From an uncultured Eubacterium sp. (GTDB lineage Bacteria > Bacillota_A > Clostridia > Lachnospirales > Lachnospiraceae), in assembly GCA_947653505.1 (NCBI GenBank), contig CANTHI010000050.1:1-11924 (forward strand): a stretch of DNA of 11,924 bases. The letters run 5' to 3'. Shown one piece after another: positions 5,431 to 11,924 of the stretch (the stretch's first letter is position 1; each line of letters starts with the position of its first letter). The position numbers and the translations under genes are program-made. The notes under the pieces were generated by a model. It was not told where the DNA came from. It searched no databases and saw only the letters and a list, made by a program, of their open reading frames with translations.

Positions 5431-7272
5431 ATGGGAATGCGTGCCAGGGCGGCATTGCTGCTGCTTTTTGACATTTTTGCGATTTATCTGTCAGGATTTC
5501 TCGCGCTGGTAATCCGGTTTGAGATGAGCATTTCGAAAATTGACAGCTGCTATGTGGAGGCAGTCTACCATTATCTGGGTATCAATATCGTATGCACGGC
5601 CGCGGTATTTTATGGGTTCCGTCTGTATACGAGCCTGTGGAAATATGCAAGTTTACAGGAGATGTGCAGTGTTGCGTTTGCGGTGGTACTATCCGGTCTT
5701 TTGCAGTTTGCCGGAATGCAGGCGCTGGACATCCGGATGCCGCGCAGCTTTTATATTCTGTATATTTTGCTGCTGCTTGTCTTTGAGACATGCATCCGGT
5801 TCGGGTACCGGTTTTTGCGGTTTTTCCGCAACGGGTACGGCGCCGCGGGGAAAGGTACGGCGAATGTCATGGTCGTCGGCGCCGGAGACGCGGGAGCGGC
5901 CATATTAAAAGAAATGCGGCTCAGCAAGCATGTGACGCAGCGGGTCTGTTGCTTTATTGATGACAGTCCGGCCAAACAGGGAAAGTATATCCAGGGCTGT
6001 CCGGTGGCCGGAGGCAGGGAAAAGATTGTGGAGGCGGCCTGGGAATATCAGATTGCCAAGATCGTGATCGCGATCCCGGAAGCGCCAAAAGCGGTAATCC
6101 GCAGCCTGGTTGAGATCTGCCAGCAGACGGACTGTGAGATCCAGATCCTGCCGGGGACCTATCAGCTGATCAATGGCGAGGTCCGCGTCTCGCAGCTGCG
6201 GGAGGTCAATATCGAAGATCTGCTTGGCCGCGATCAGGTACAGGTAAATCTGGAAGAAATACTCGGATATGTGAAAGGGCAGACCGTGCTTGTGACCGGA
6301 GGCGGAGGCTCGATCGGGAGTGAAATCTGCCGCCAGCTGGCAAAGCATGAGGTCGGCAGGCTGATCATTACGGACATTTATGAAAACAATGCGTATGAGA
6401 TCCAGCAGGAGCTGCTGCATGACTATCCACAGCTGAAGCTGGAGGTGCTGATCGCATCCGTAAGAAACACCCACCGGATGAACGCGATTATGGAAGCCTT
6501 TCACCCTGCCGTCGTATACCACGCGGCGGCACACAAGCATGTGCCCCTGATGGAAGCAAGTCCGAATGAAGCCGTGAAAAACAATGTATTCGGCACACTA
6601 AAAACAGCGGAAGCGGCCGGACGGCACGGTGTCAGGCGGTTTGTGCTGATATCCACGGACAAGGCTGTCAATCCGACGAACATCATGGGCGCATCCAAGC
6701 GCATCTGTGAGATGATCATCCAGATGCTGGATAGAAAATACGCGACTGAATTTGTGGCGGTGCGATTTGGAAATGTACTCGGAAGCAACGGAAGCGTGAT
6801 TCCATTATTTAAAAAACAGATCCAGAGCGGCGGTCCGGTCACTGTGACCCATCCGGACGTGATCCGCTATTTTATGACCATACCGGAAGCGGTGGCGCTC
6901 GTCCTGCAGGCAGGCGCCTATGCCAGAGGCGGGGAGATTTTTGTGCTGGATATGGGCGAGCCGGTAAGAATCCGTGATCTGGCGGAAAACCTGATCCGTC
7001 TGTCCGGATACCGGCCGGGGGAAGATATCGGGATTACCTACACCGGACTGCGGCCGGGAGAGAAGCTGTACGAAGAGCTTTTAATGGATGAAGAGGGGCT
7101 TTCGGATACGGGAAACAAGCTGATCCATATCGGACAGCCGATTGACTTTGACGAGGAACAGTTTCTCGCACAGCTGCAGAGGCTGAAAGAAGAAGCAGGA
7201 AAAGACAGCGGGCAGATCCGCGAAGTAGTAAAGGAGATCGTGCCTACGTATGTTGTTCAGGAAACCAGCTGA
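5431..7272 (+). CDS. Membrane UDP-HexNAc 4,6-dehydratase, PglF/CapD/WbpM family
   Basis: This 613-aa protein has the full length of the family. ATG 5431 lies one base after the preceding stop, with GGAGGG (5417-5422) eight bases upstream. Four N-terminal membrane helices (about 5-27, 45-65, 80-97 and 104-124) precede a first Rossmann-like domain (VVGAGDAG, 148-155) and a C-terminal extended SDR domain. The SDR has the NAD-binding TGGGGSIGSE (289-298), HAAAHKHVPLME, the STDK active-site motif (408-411), MGASK (419-423) where Met replaces the usual SDR Tyr, RFGNVLGS (445-452) and LRPGEKLYEEL (540-550). These enzymes convert UDP-GlcNAc to a 4-keto-6-deoxy intermediate that feeds bacillosamine, QuiNAc or FucNAc synthesis. 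No matching aminotransferase is in the window, so the final sugar cannot be named. All catalytic motifs are intact. Confidence 0.95.
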   Translation: MGMRARAALLLLFDIFAIYLSGFLALVIRFEMSISKIDSCYVEAVYHYLGINIVCTAAVFYGFRLYTSLWKYASLQEMCSVAFAVVLSGLLQFAGMQALDIRMPRSFYILYILLLLVFETCIRFGYRFLRFFRNGYGAAGKGTANVMVVGAGDAGAAILKEMRLSKHVTQRVCCFIDDSPAKQGKYIQGCPVAGGREKIVEAAWEYQIAKIVIAIPEAPKAVIRSLVEICQQTDCEIQILPGTYQLINGEVRVSQLREVNIEDLLGRDQVQVNLEEILGYVKGQTVLVTGGGGSIGSEICRQLAKHEVGRLIITDIYENNAYEIQQELLHDYPQLKLEVLIASVRNTHRMNAIMEAFHPAVVYHAAAHKHVPLMEASPNEAVKNNVFGTLKTAEAAGRHGVRRFVLISTDKAVNPTNIMGASKRICEMIIQMLDRKYATEFVAVRFGNVLGSNGSVIPLFKKQIQSGGPVTVTHPDVIRYFMTIPEAVALVLQAGAYARGGEIFVLDMGEPVRIRDLAENLIRLSGYRPGEDIGITYTGLRPGEKLYEELLMDEEGLSDTGNKLIHIGQPIDFDEEQFLAQLQRLKEEAGKDSGQIREVVKEIVPTYVVQETS

Positions 7273-7297
7273 CAGAAAAAACATGGGAGAAAAAGCC

Positions 7298-8164
7298 ATG
7301 AATAACCGGAAGCAAAGACAGGGTGGCACGGTGCATGGGACGGCTGCCGGTACCCGCAGGAAAAATGGGATACAGAAAATGGCTGCGGCACATCCGGAAG
7401 AGGAGCTTGTCTCCGTGATTGTGCCTGCCTATAACTGCGCGGATACCGTGGGGGAAAGCATAGAAAGCGTTTTGCGCCAGACCTATCAGAACTGGGAGAT
7501 GATGATCGCGGATGACGCGTCTACAGACCGGACCAGGGAAGTCATTGAGCGGTATGCCAGAAAAGAACCGCGCATCCGGTGCGTGGCATTACAGAAAAAC
7601 TCCGGAGCCGCGGCGGCGCGCAATGCCGCGATTGCAGCCTCCAGAGGAAGGTTTCTCGCCTTTCTGGATGCGGATGATCTGTGGAAACCAAAAAAACTGG
7701 AGCGGCAGCTGGCATTTATGCTGGATGGCGGATATGCGTTTACGTTTACTGCCTATGAGCTGTTCCGGACAAAGGACGACCGCTGCAGAAGGGTGTTTGG
7801 CGTACCGGAAAGCGTAACTTACAGGCAGTATCTGAAAAATACGATTATCGGCAATCTCACGGTAATGCTGGACCGCGCGCAGATGGGAACGGTACGGATA
7901 CAGCCGGGGATGCTCGAGGACGTGATGACGTGGATGTATTATTTAAGACGCGGGTATACAGCATACGGACTGAATGAAAATCTGGCAGGCTATCGCGCAG
8001 GCAGGGATTCCAGATCCGGCAACAAGCTCCGGAATGCGAAGCGGTACTACCGCTGCCTTAGGGATGTGCAGAAGCTGCCGCCTGCACAGTGCTGTTTTTG
8101 TGAATGCTGCTATTTATACCACGCAGTGAAAAAAAGACTGTTTGGAAAGAAAGTACAGACATAA
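7298..8164 (+). CDS. GT2-family glycosyltransferase
   Basis: The product has 288 aa from ATG 7298, supported by GGGAGA (7285-7290) seven bases upstream. In-frame ATGs at 7250 and 7283 would lengthen it, the first overlapping the dehydratase gene, but have weaker sites. A basic N-terminal extension of about 36 residues precedes the GT-A fold: VSVIVPAYN (38-46), the nucleotide-binding DDASTDRT (72-79), NSGAAAARNAA (101-111) and the metal-binding DADD (124-127). LEDVMTW (206-212) fits the position of the catalytic base. No membrane segment is obvious, so it should act at the inner face of the membrane on a lipid-linked sugar. The C-terminal region has a dense cysteine cluster (CCFCECC, 265-271) followed by a basic end. 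Donor and acceptor cannot be told from sequence. Confidence 0.9.
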   Translation: MNNRKQRQGGTVHGTAAGTRRKNGIQKMAAAHPEEELVSVIVPAYNCADTVGESIESVLRQTYQNWEMMIADDASTDRTREVIERYARKEPRIRCVALQKNSGAAAARNAAIAASRGRFLAFLDADDLWKPKKLERQLAFMLDGGYAFTFTAYELFRTKDDRCRRVFGVPESVTYRQYLKNTIIGNLTVMLDRAQMGTVRIQPGMLEDVMTWMYYLRRGYTAYGLNENLAGYRAGRDSRSGNKLRNAKRYYRCLRDVQKLPPAQCCFCECCYLYHAVKKRLFGKKVQT

Positions 8165-8193
8165 ATATGACCAGATAGGGAGGAATGATCGGA

Positions 8194-9642
8194 ATGAGTA
8201 TCAAAATACTGCTGCTGAATCCGCCGTTTTTAAAAAAATATTCCAAAAGCTCCAGAAGCCCGGCTGTTACAAAGAGCGGGACGGTATACTATCCGCTCTG
8301 GCTGTCCTATGCGGCGGGTGTGCTGGACCGTCAGGGATATGAGCTGCGTATCATAGATGCTCCGGCAAAATGTCTGGGCAGGGCAGAGACGATGGAACAA
8401 ATCCTGCAGTTTCAGCCGGGGCTGGTCGTCGCCGATACCTCGACGGCATCCATTCACAGTGACCTTGTATTTGCAAAGCAGATCCGGCAGGAACTGCCGG
8501 ACAGTAAGATCTGTCTGGTCGGGACGCATGCGTCCGCGACAGTCCCTGAGATACTGCCGCGGTATGCGGATTTTGTGGACTTTATCGCAAGGCACGAATA
8601 TGACTATACGCTGCCGGAGCTTGCACAGGCACTGGAAGGAAAGCGCAGTCTTAAAAGCGTTGCCGGTATCAGTTTCGTTTCAGATGGCAGACTGGAAGAG
8701 ACACCGGACCGTCCATATATCGAAAATCTGGACGAGCTGCCGTTTGTCAGCGCCGTTTACAAAAAATATCTGGATTACAGGGACTATTTTTATGCGCATG
8801 TCAGCTATCCGGCCGTCAGTATTTTTTCGAGCAGGGGCTGTCCGTCAAAATGTATTTACTGTATGTACTCACAGGTCATGTTTGGCAAACGGTACCGTAA
8901 GCGGAGCGCGCAGAACCTGTTTGAGGAAGTCGTATACATTACAAAGGAATTTCCGGATGTAAAAGAAATCCTGATTGATGATGATAATTTTTCTGTGGAC
9001 CAGAAAAATGTACGTCAGTTCTGCCGGCTGATGATCCAGCACAAAGTCCGGATGAAATGGGTCGTGGAGTGCCGGGTAAACTTAAATTATGAGACGATGC
9101 GGCTGATGCGCAGGGCCGGATGCCGTCTGATAGTAACCGGCTATGAAAGCGGCAGCCAGAAGATGCTGGATGCGATGCACAAAGGCATTACGCTGGAGCA
9201 GTCACGCCGATTTAACGAAGCGGCGAAAAAAGCCCGGATTCGTGTACACGGGTGCTTTATGGTCGGCAATCCGGGAGAGACAAAAGAGACGATGATGGAG
9301 ACGCTGGAGTTTGCAAAAAGTCTGACGATGGATACGGTGCAGTTCTTTCCGCTGATGGTCTATCCCGGGACAGAGGCTTATGACTGGGCAAAAGAGCACG
9401 GATATCTGAAAGCGTCGTCTTACAGGGACTGGCTGCTGCCTGGCGGGGAGCATAACTGTGTGCTGGAGACGGAGGAGCTGTCAGGGGAAGATCTGGTGGA
9501 GTTTTGCAGTTACGCCAGGAAACAGTTTTATTTGAGGCCGAAGTATATTCTGATGAAGGCCTGGCAGTGTGTGATAAGTCCGCGGGATCTGGTGCGGACG
9601 GGGAAGGCGTTTGGGAAGTTCTGGCGGTATCTGATCAAATAA
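8194..9642 (+). CDS. Radical SAM protein with N-terminal B12-binding-like domain
   Basis: The product has 482 aa. ATG 8194 is preferred over 8185 because GGGAGG (8178-8183) is ten bases away from the former but almost touches the latter. The N-terminus (KILLLNPPF, then YYPLWLSYAAGVLDRQGY and CLVGTHASATVPEIL) has the layout of the B12-binding domain found in class B radical SAM enzymes, without a DxHxxG motif. The radical SAM domain follows with RGCPSKCIYC (214-223), whose Cys216, Cys220 and Cys223 form the CxxxCxxC [4Fe-4S] ligand set. GYESGS (316-321) and FMVGNPGET (355-363) are typical of the barrel. The family includes cobalamin-dependent C-methyltransferases and ring-forming enzymes. Its place between two glycosyltransferases suggests it modifies a sugar or the lipid carrier. 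The reaction and substrate are unknown. Confidence 0.88.
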   Translation: MSIKILLLNPPFLKKYSKSSRSPAVTKSGTVYYPLWLSYAAGVLDRQGYELRIIDAPAKCLGRAETMEQILQFQPGLVVADTSTASIHSDLVFAKQIRQELPDSKICLVGTHASATVPEILPRYADFVDFIARHEYDYTLPELAQALEGKRSLKSVAGISFVSDGRLEETPDRPYIENLDELPFVSAVYKKYLDYRDYFYAHVSYPAVSIFSSRGCPSKCIYCMYSQVMFGKRYRKRSAQNLFEEVVYITKEFPDVKEILIDDDNFSVDQKNVRQFCRLMIQHKVRMKWVVECRVNLNYETMRLMRRAGCRLIVTGYESGSQKMLDAMHKGITLEQSRRFNEAAKKARIRVHGCFMVGNPGETKETMMETLEFAKSLTMDTVQFFPLMVYPGTEAYDWAKEHGYLKASSYRDWLLPGGEHNCVLETEELSGEDLVEFCSYARKQFYLRPKYILMKAWQCVISPRDLVRTGKAFGKFWRYLIK

Positions 9643-9704
9643 AGATCTGCGGCAGGGCAGCTGGTCTGAGTCGTCAGGGTCACTGACAGCAGGGGAATAA
9701 AAGA

Positions 9705-10883
9705 ATGGATTTATTATTTATCTATTATTCAGAAAGAGTATATGAAGACGAATATGGAAATCTGTATGCAGGGGGAAACTTTCCGCAGGAAGTCTGGGAC
9801 AGATATCTGAATATTTCTGACAGGCTGTTTGTGATTATGAGAAAAGCAGGAAAACAAGTCAGAAAGACACAGGCTCTGCAGTCACTGGAGCGTATTGACA
9901 CGGACAGGATTCATATGATTCTGTTACCAGATCTGTATGCCGGTCTGCATGGATTTTTCAATCTGTACGACCGGAACCGGATAAAGGTATTAACGAACCG
10001 CCAGATCAGCAGGTGTGATTTAATCATTATACGGGAAGCGCATTCTCCTCTTATGCGCATGGTAAGAAAATCAGGGGTGCCATATTTAACAGAAGTGATA
10101 GGCAGTCCGTGGGATATCTGCTGGAATCATGGTCTGAAAGGACGGATTCTTGCCCTGCCTGAGTATCTGAAGGCAAGATATGGGATTGCGCAAAGCCAGT
10201 GGGTGCTTTATGTGACAAAGCGGTATCTGCAGAAAAAATATCCGTCTTTTGGCCATCAGGCTGCTGTCTGCGATGCGGCGGTTCCAGATGTCAGTGAAGA
10301 GATACTAAAAAAGCGTCTGAAAAAGATTGACCTGCAGAAAAAGACACTTGTAATAGGAACAGCTGCGGCACTGGATGTCTCATACAAAGGACAAAAATAT
10401 GTGATTCAGGCATTAGCAGAGTTAAAAAAGCAGGGAATAAGATATGAATATCAGCTGGCAGGAGCTGGCAGCGGAAGAAAGCTTTTGAAAGAAGCGCAAA
10501 AGCATGGGGTAGAAAAACAGGTAAAAATACTTGGGCAGATCACACACGGACAGATACTGGAATGGCTCGAAACGATAGATATTTATATCAATCCAAGTCT
10601 GACAGAAGGGCTTCCGAGAGCCGTAGTGGAAGCAATGAGCTACGGACTTCCGTGTCTTGCATCTGATGCCGGAGGGCATCCGGAACTGCTGGAGCGCAGA
10701 GCGTTATTTAAGGCAGGTTCCGTATCGCAAATTGTCAGACGTCTGCGTGGTATGACGTCCTCTCAGATGAAAAAGATGGCTGTCAGAAATTTTAGGAAGG
10801 CAGAAGATTACAAAAAAGAGAAACTGGACAGAAAAAGAAATTTGTTTTTCAGGAAGTTTTTGCGGGCTGTTCAGAACAGATGA
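9705..10883 (+). CDS. GT4-family glycosyltransferase
   Basis: The 392-aa product begins MDLLFIYYSE, with AGGGGA (9691-9696) eight bases before the ATG. It has the GT-B plan: a less conserved N-terminal half with TEVIGSPWD (129-137), and a C-terminal Glycos_transf_1 domain from about residue 215 with VIGTAAALDVSYKGQ, a glycine-rich LAGAGSGRKLL (251-261) and KILGQITHGQILEWL. The catalytic E-x7-E motif is Glu301-Glu309 in EGLPRAVVEAMSYGLP, followed by DAGGHPELL. It should transfer a sugar from a nucleotide donor to the growing lipid-linked unit on the cytoplasmic side. The gene is richer in A/T-ending codons than the five operon genes before it. A 62-base gap separates it from the radical SAM gene, with a small hairpin (9673-9687) but no T run, so readthrough is expected. 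Confidence 0.92.
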   Translation: MDLLFIYYSERVYEDEYGNLYAGGNFPQEVWDRYLNISDRLFVIMRKAGKQVRKTQALQSLERIDTDRIHMILLPDLYAGLHGFFNLYDRNRIKVLTNRQISRCDLIIIREAHSPLMRMVRKSGVPYLTEVIGSPWDICWNHGLKGRILALPEYLKARYGIAQSQWVLYVTKRYLQKKYPSFGHQAAVCDAAVPDVSEEILKKRLKKIDLQKKTLVIGTAAALDVSYKGQKYVIQALAELKKQGIRYEYQLAGAGSGRKLLKEAQKHGVEKQVKILGQITHGQILEWLETIDIYINPSLTEGLPRAVVEAMSYGLPCLASDAGGHPELLERRALFKAGSVSQIVRRLRGMTSSQMKKMAVRNFRKAEDYKKEKLDRKRNLFFRKFLRAVQNR

Positions 10884-10899
10884 AAGAGGATATACAGAT

Positions 10900-11924
10900 A
10901 TGCATAAATGTATTTTAGTAAACAGGAAAGAGCTGCTGGTATCTGTCTTTTTATGGGTTTATACAATAGAAGCTACGACGTTATATATCAGGTCAGATAC
11001 GATGGATAATCTGTTTCAGGCAGTATGCTGCCTGGTAATGCTGCTGGCTGTGATAAAAAAAGGCTGGGGAAAAACTTTCCGGATACCATATGTTTTTTTT
11101 CTGTATGTGATTCTTATTCTGACGGCTGTTGTGGCAGATGTTTCCATCAAAGGATTATATGGATTCCGGTACAGCCTGCCTTTTCTGGCTTCCATCATTC
11201 TGCTGATATATATGAATGCTTTTTTTGCTGGTTGCGGAAAAATATCCCGACTGTTTTTTTACATTCCATTGTTGTATGGCATCCTTGTATCCATTCAGGG
11301 AATACTCATTGAAGCAATGAATCTGGCAGGAATACCGGTCCGGATAGAGGATGTATTTGCCGGAAAATATAATACGTTCGTTCATATGGAAAGCCACGGG
11401 CTGGGAATTGCGATTGCAGATGGGGGAATGCTTTTTGGGAAGCAGATGATCAGGGTCAGTGGTTATTATATTGAGCCATCCAAATTTGCAGCGTTTTTAG
11501 TGATCCCTATTTTCTTTTCCTGGGGACTTTATCGGAAAGACAGAAAAAAAAGATATAAATACATGTGTATCCTGTTTTCCATCTGCTTTATCTGTGTCTT
11601 TTCAAGAGCAGGGTTTATCGCACTGACCGGGGCATGGATTGTTAAAAAAATTATAAAAGGTCATCGGTCTGCCCATACGGATGTACAAAGACAGGTAACA
11701 GGACGGCGTGATCTTTTGCGATTATTTTTTGCGGCGGTTCTTTTTCTTGCGGCTGCGTTAGCATTATTAAATCTAATGGTTGCACTATCAGGCAGGTTTC
11801 CGGAGTTTCGTGTACTAAGTGCAGGGATTACCAACGAAGAGGGGAAGGTAAATCTGATCCGGAAGGAAACGGTAAATGCAGATGCTTACGAGGCCTGCCG
11901 ATGGCAGCATGGAAATGAGAAATA
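10900..11924 (+). CDS. Wzy-like polysaccharide polymerase (partial, runs off right edge)
   Basis: The frame is open from ATG 10900 to the window end, showing 341 residues and no stop. AGAGGA (10884-10889) lies ten bases upstream and the previous stop is 16 bases away. The protein is strongly hydrophobic, with membrane segments near residues 11-30, 38-52, 62-81, 92-110, 117-137, 196-211, 220-248 and 275-297. A loop between the fifth and sixth segments leads into GYYIEPSKFAAFL (188-200), and SRAGFIALTG follows. This EPS/SRAG pattern with many helices is typical of O-antigen polymerase/ligase-like (Wzy) proteins that join lipid-linked repeat units outside the membrane. Such proteins diverge greatly, so a flippase or ligase is possible but less likely. 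Codon choice is A/T-rich like the GT4 gene before it. Confidence 0.72.
   Translation, partial: MHKCILVNRKELLVSVFLWVYTIEATTLYIRSDTMDNLFQAVCCLVMLLAVIKKGWGKTFRIPYVFFLYVILILTAVVADVSIKGLYGFRYSLPFLASIILLIYMNAFFAGCGKISRLFFYIPLLYGILVSIQGILIEAMNLAGIPVRIEDVFAGKYNTFVHMESHGLGIAIADGGMLFGKQMIRVSGYYIEPSKFAAFLVIPIFFSWGLYRKDRKKRYKYMCILFSICFICVFSRAGFIALTGAWIVKKIIKGHRSAHTDVQRQVTGRRDLLRLFFAAVLFLAAALALLNLMVALSGRFPEFRVLSAGITNEEGKVNLIRKETVNADAYEACRWQHGNEK

Noticed and set aside
5905..6540. 211-codon minus-strand ORF within the dehydratase gene
   Set aside because: The opposite strand has every motif of the PglF/CapD family across the same span; long antisense frames are common in G/C-richer genes.
9673..9687. Small hairpin (GTCAG, 5-base loop, CTGAC) between the radical SAM and GT4 genes as a terminator
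   Set aside because: The stem is only five base pairs and no T run follows, so it is not a credible terminator.
1..11924. tRNA, rRNA, insertion sequence or recombinase gene
   Set aside because: No cloverleaf, rRNA-like stretch, transposase or invertase motif was found on either strand. Any recombinase acting on the inverted repeats must be encoded outside the window.

Overview
The window looks like chromosomal DNA from a Gram-positive anaerobe of the class Clostridia, probably Lachnospiraceae. This rests on strong AGGAGG-type ribosome binding sites, InlB-type cell-wall repeat proteins, a Wzz-type protein beside a CapD/PglF dehydratase, and closely packed co-directional genes. It is an inference from gene style, not a database match. 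All convincing genes are on the + strand.

Layout. Positions 1-377 hold no clear gene, only short ORF remnants and one 31-codon ORF that overlaps the next start by ATGA. Positions 378-3110 encode a secreted protein with eight InlB/Flg_new repeats and a C-terminal C39-like cysteine peptidase domain. It is followed by a strong terminator that is U-tracted on both strands. Positions 3111-3589 are non-coding and rich in signals: a near-consensus promoter whose -10 lies in the terminator loop, a 28-bp inverted repeat pair (27/28 identical) bracketing about 250 bp, a leftward promoter-like sequence just inside the left repeat, and a rightward intrinsic terminator inside the bracketed segment. From 3590 to the right edge runs one tight operon: XRE regulator, Wzz-like chain-length protein, PglF/CapD sugar-nucleotide dehydratase, GT2 glycosyltransferase, radical SAM protein, GT4 glycosyltransferase, and a Wzy-like polymerase cut off by the window edge.

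How it fits together. The operon is the start of a Wzx/Wzy-type surface polysaccharide (capsule or exopolysaccharide) locus. The dehydratase would make a 4-keto-6-deoxy-HexNAc nucleotide, the GT2 and GT4 enzymes would extend the lipid-linked unit, Wzy would polymerise it and the Wzz protein would set chain length. The initiating phosphoglycosyltransferase and the flippase are not in the window and probably lie downstream.

The most interesting element is the control region. Its geometry (inverted repeats, outward-facing promoter, inward terminator, placement directly ahead of a polysaccharide operon) is what a phase-variable invertible switch would look like, seen here in the presumed OFF orientation. 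No recombinase gene is visible, and each repeat is itself palindromic, so a pair of regulator operators is a real alternative.
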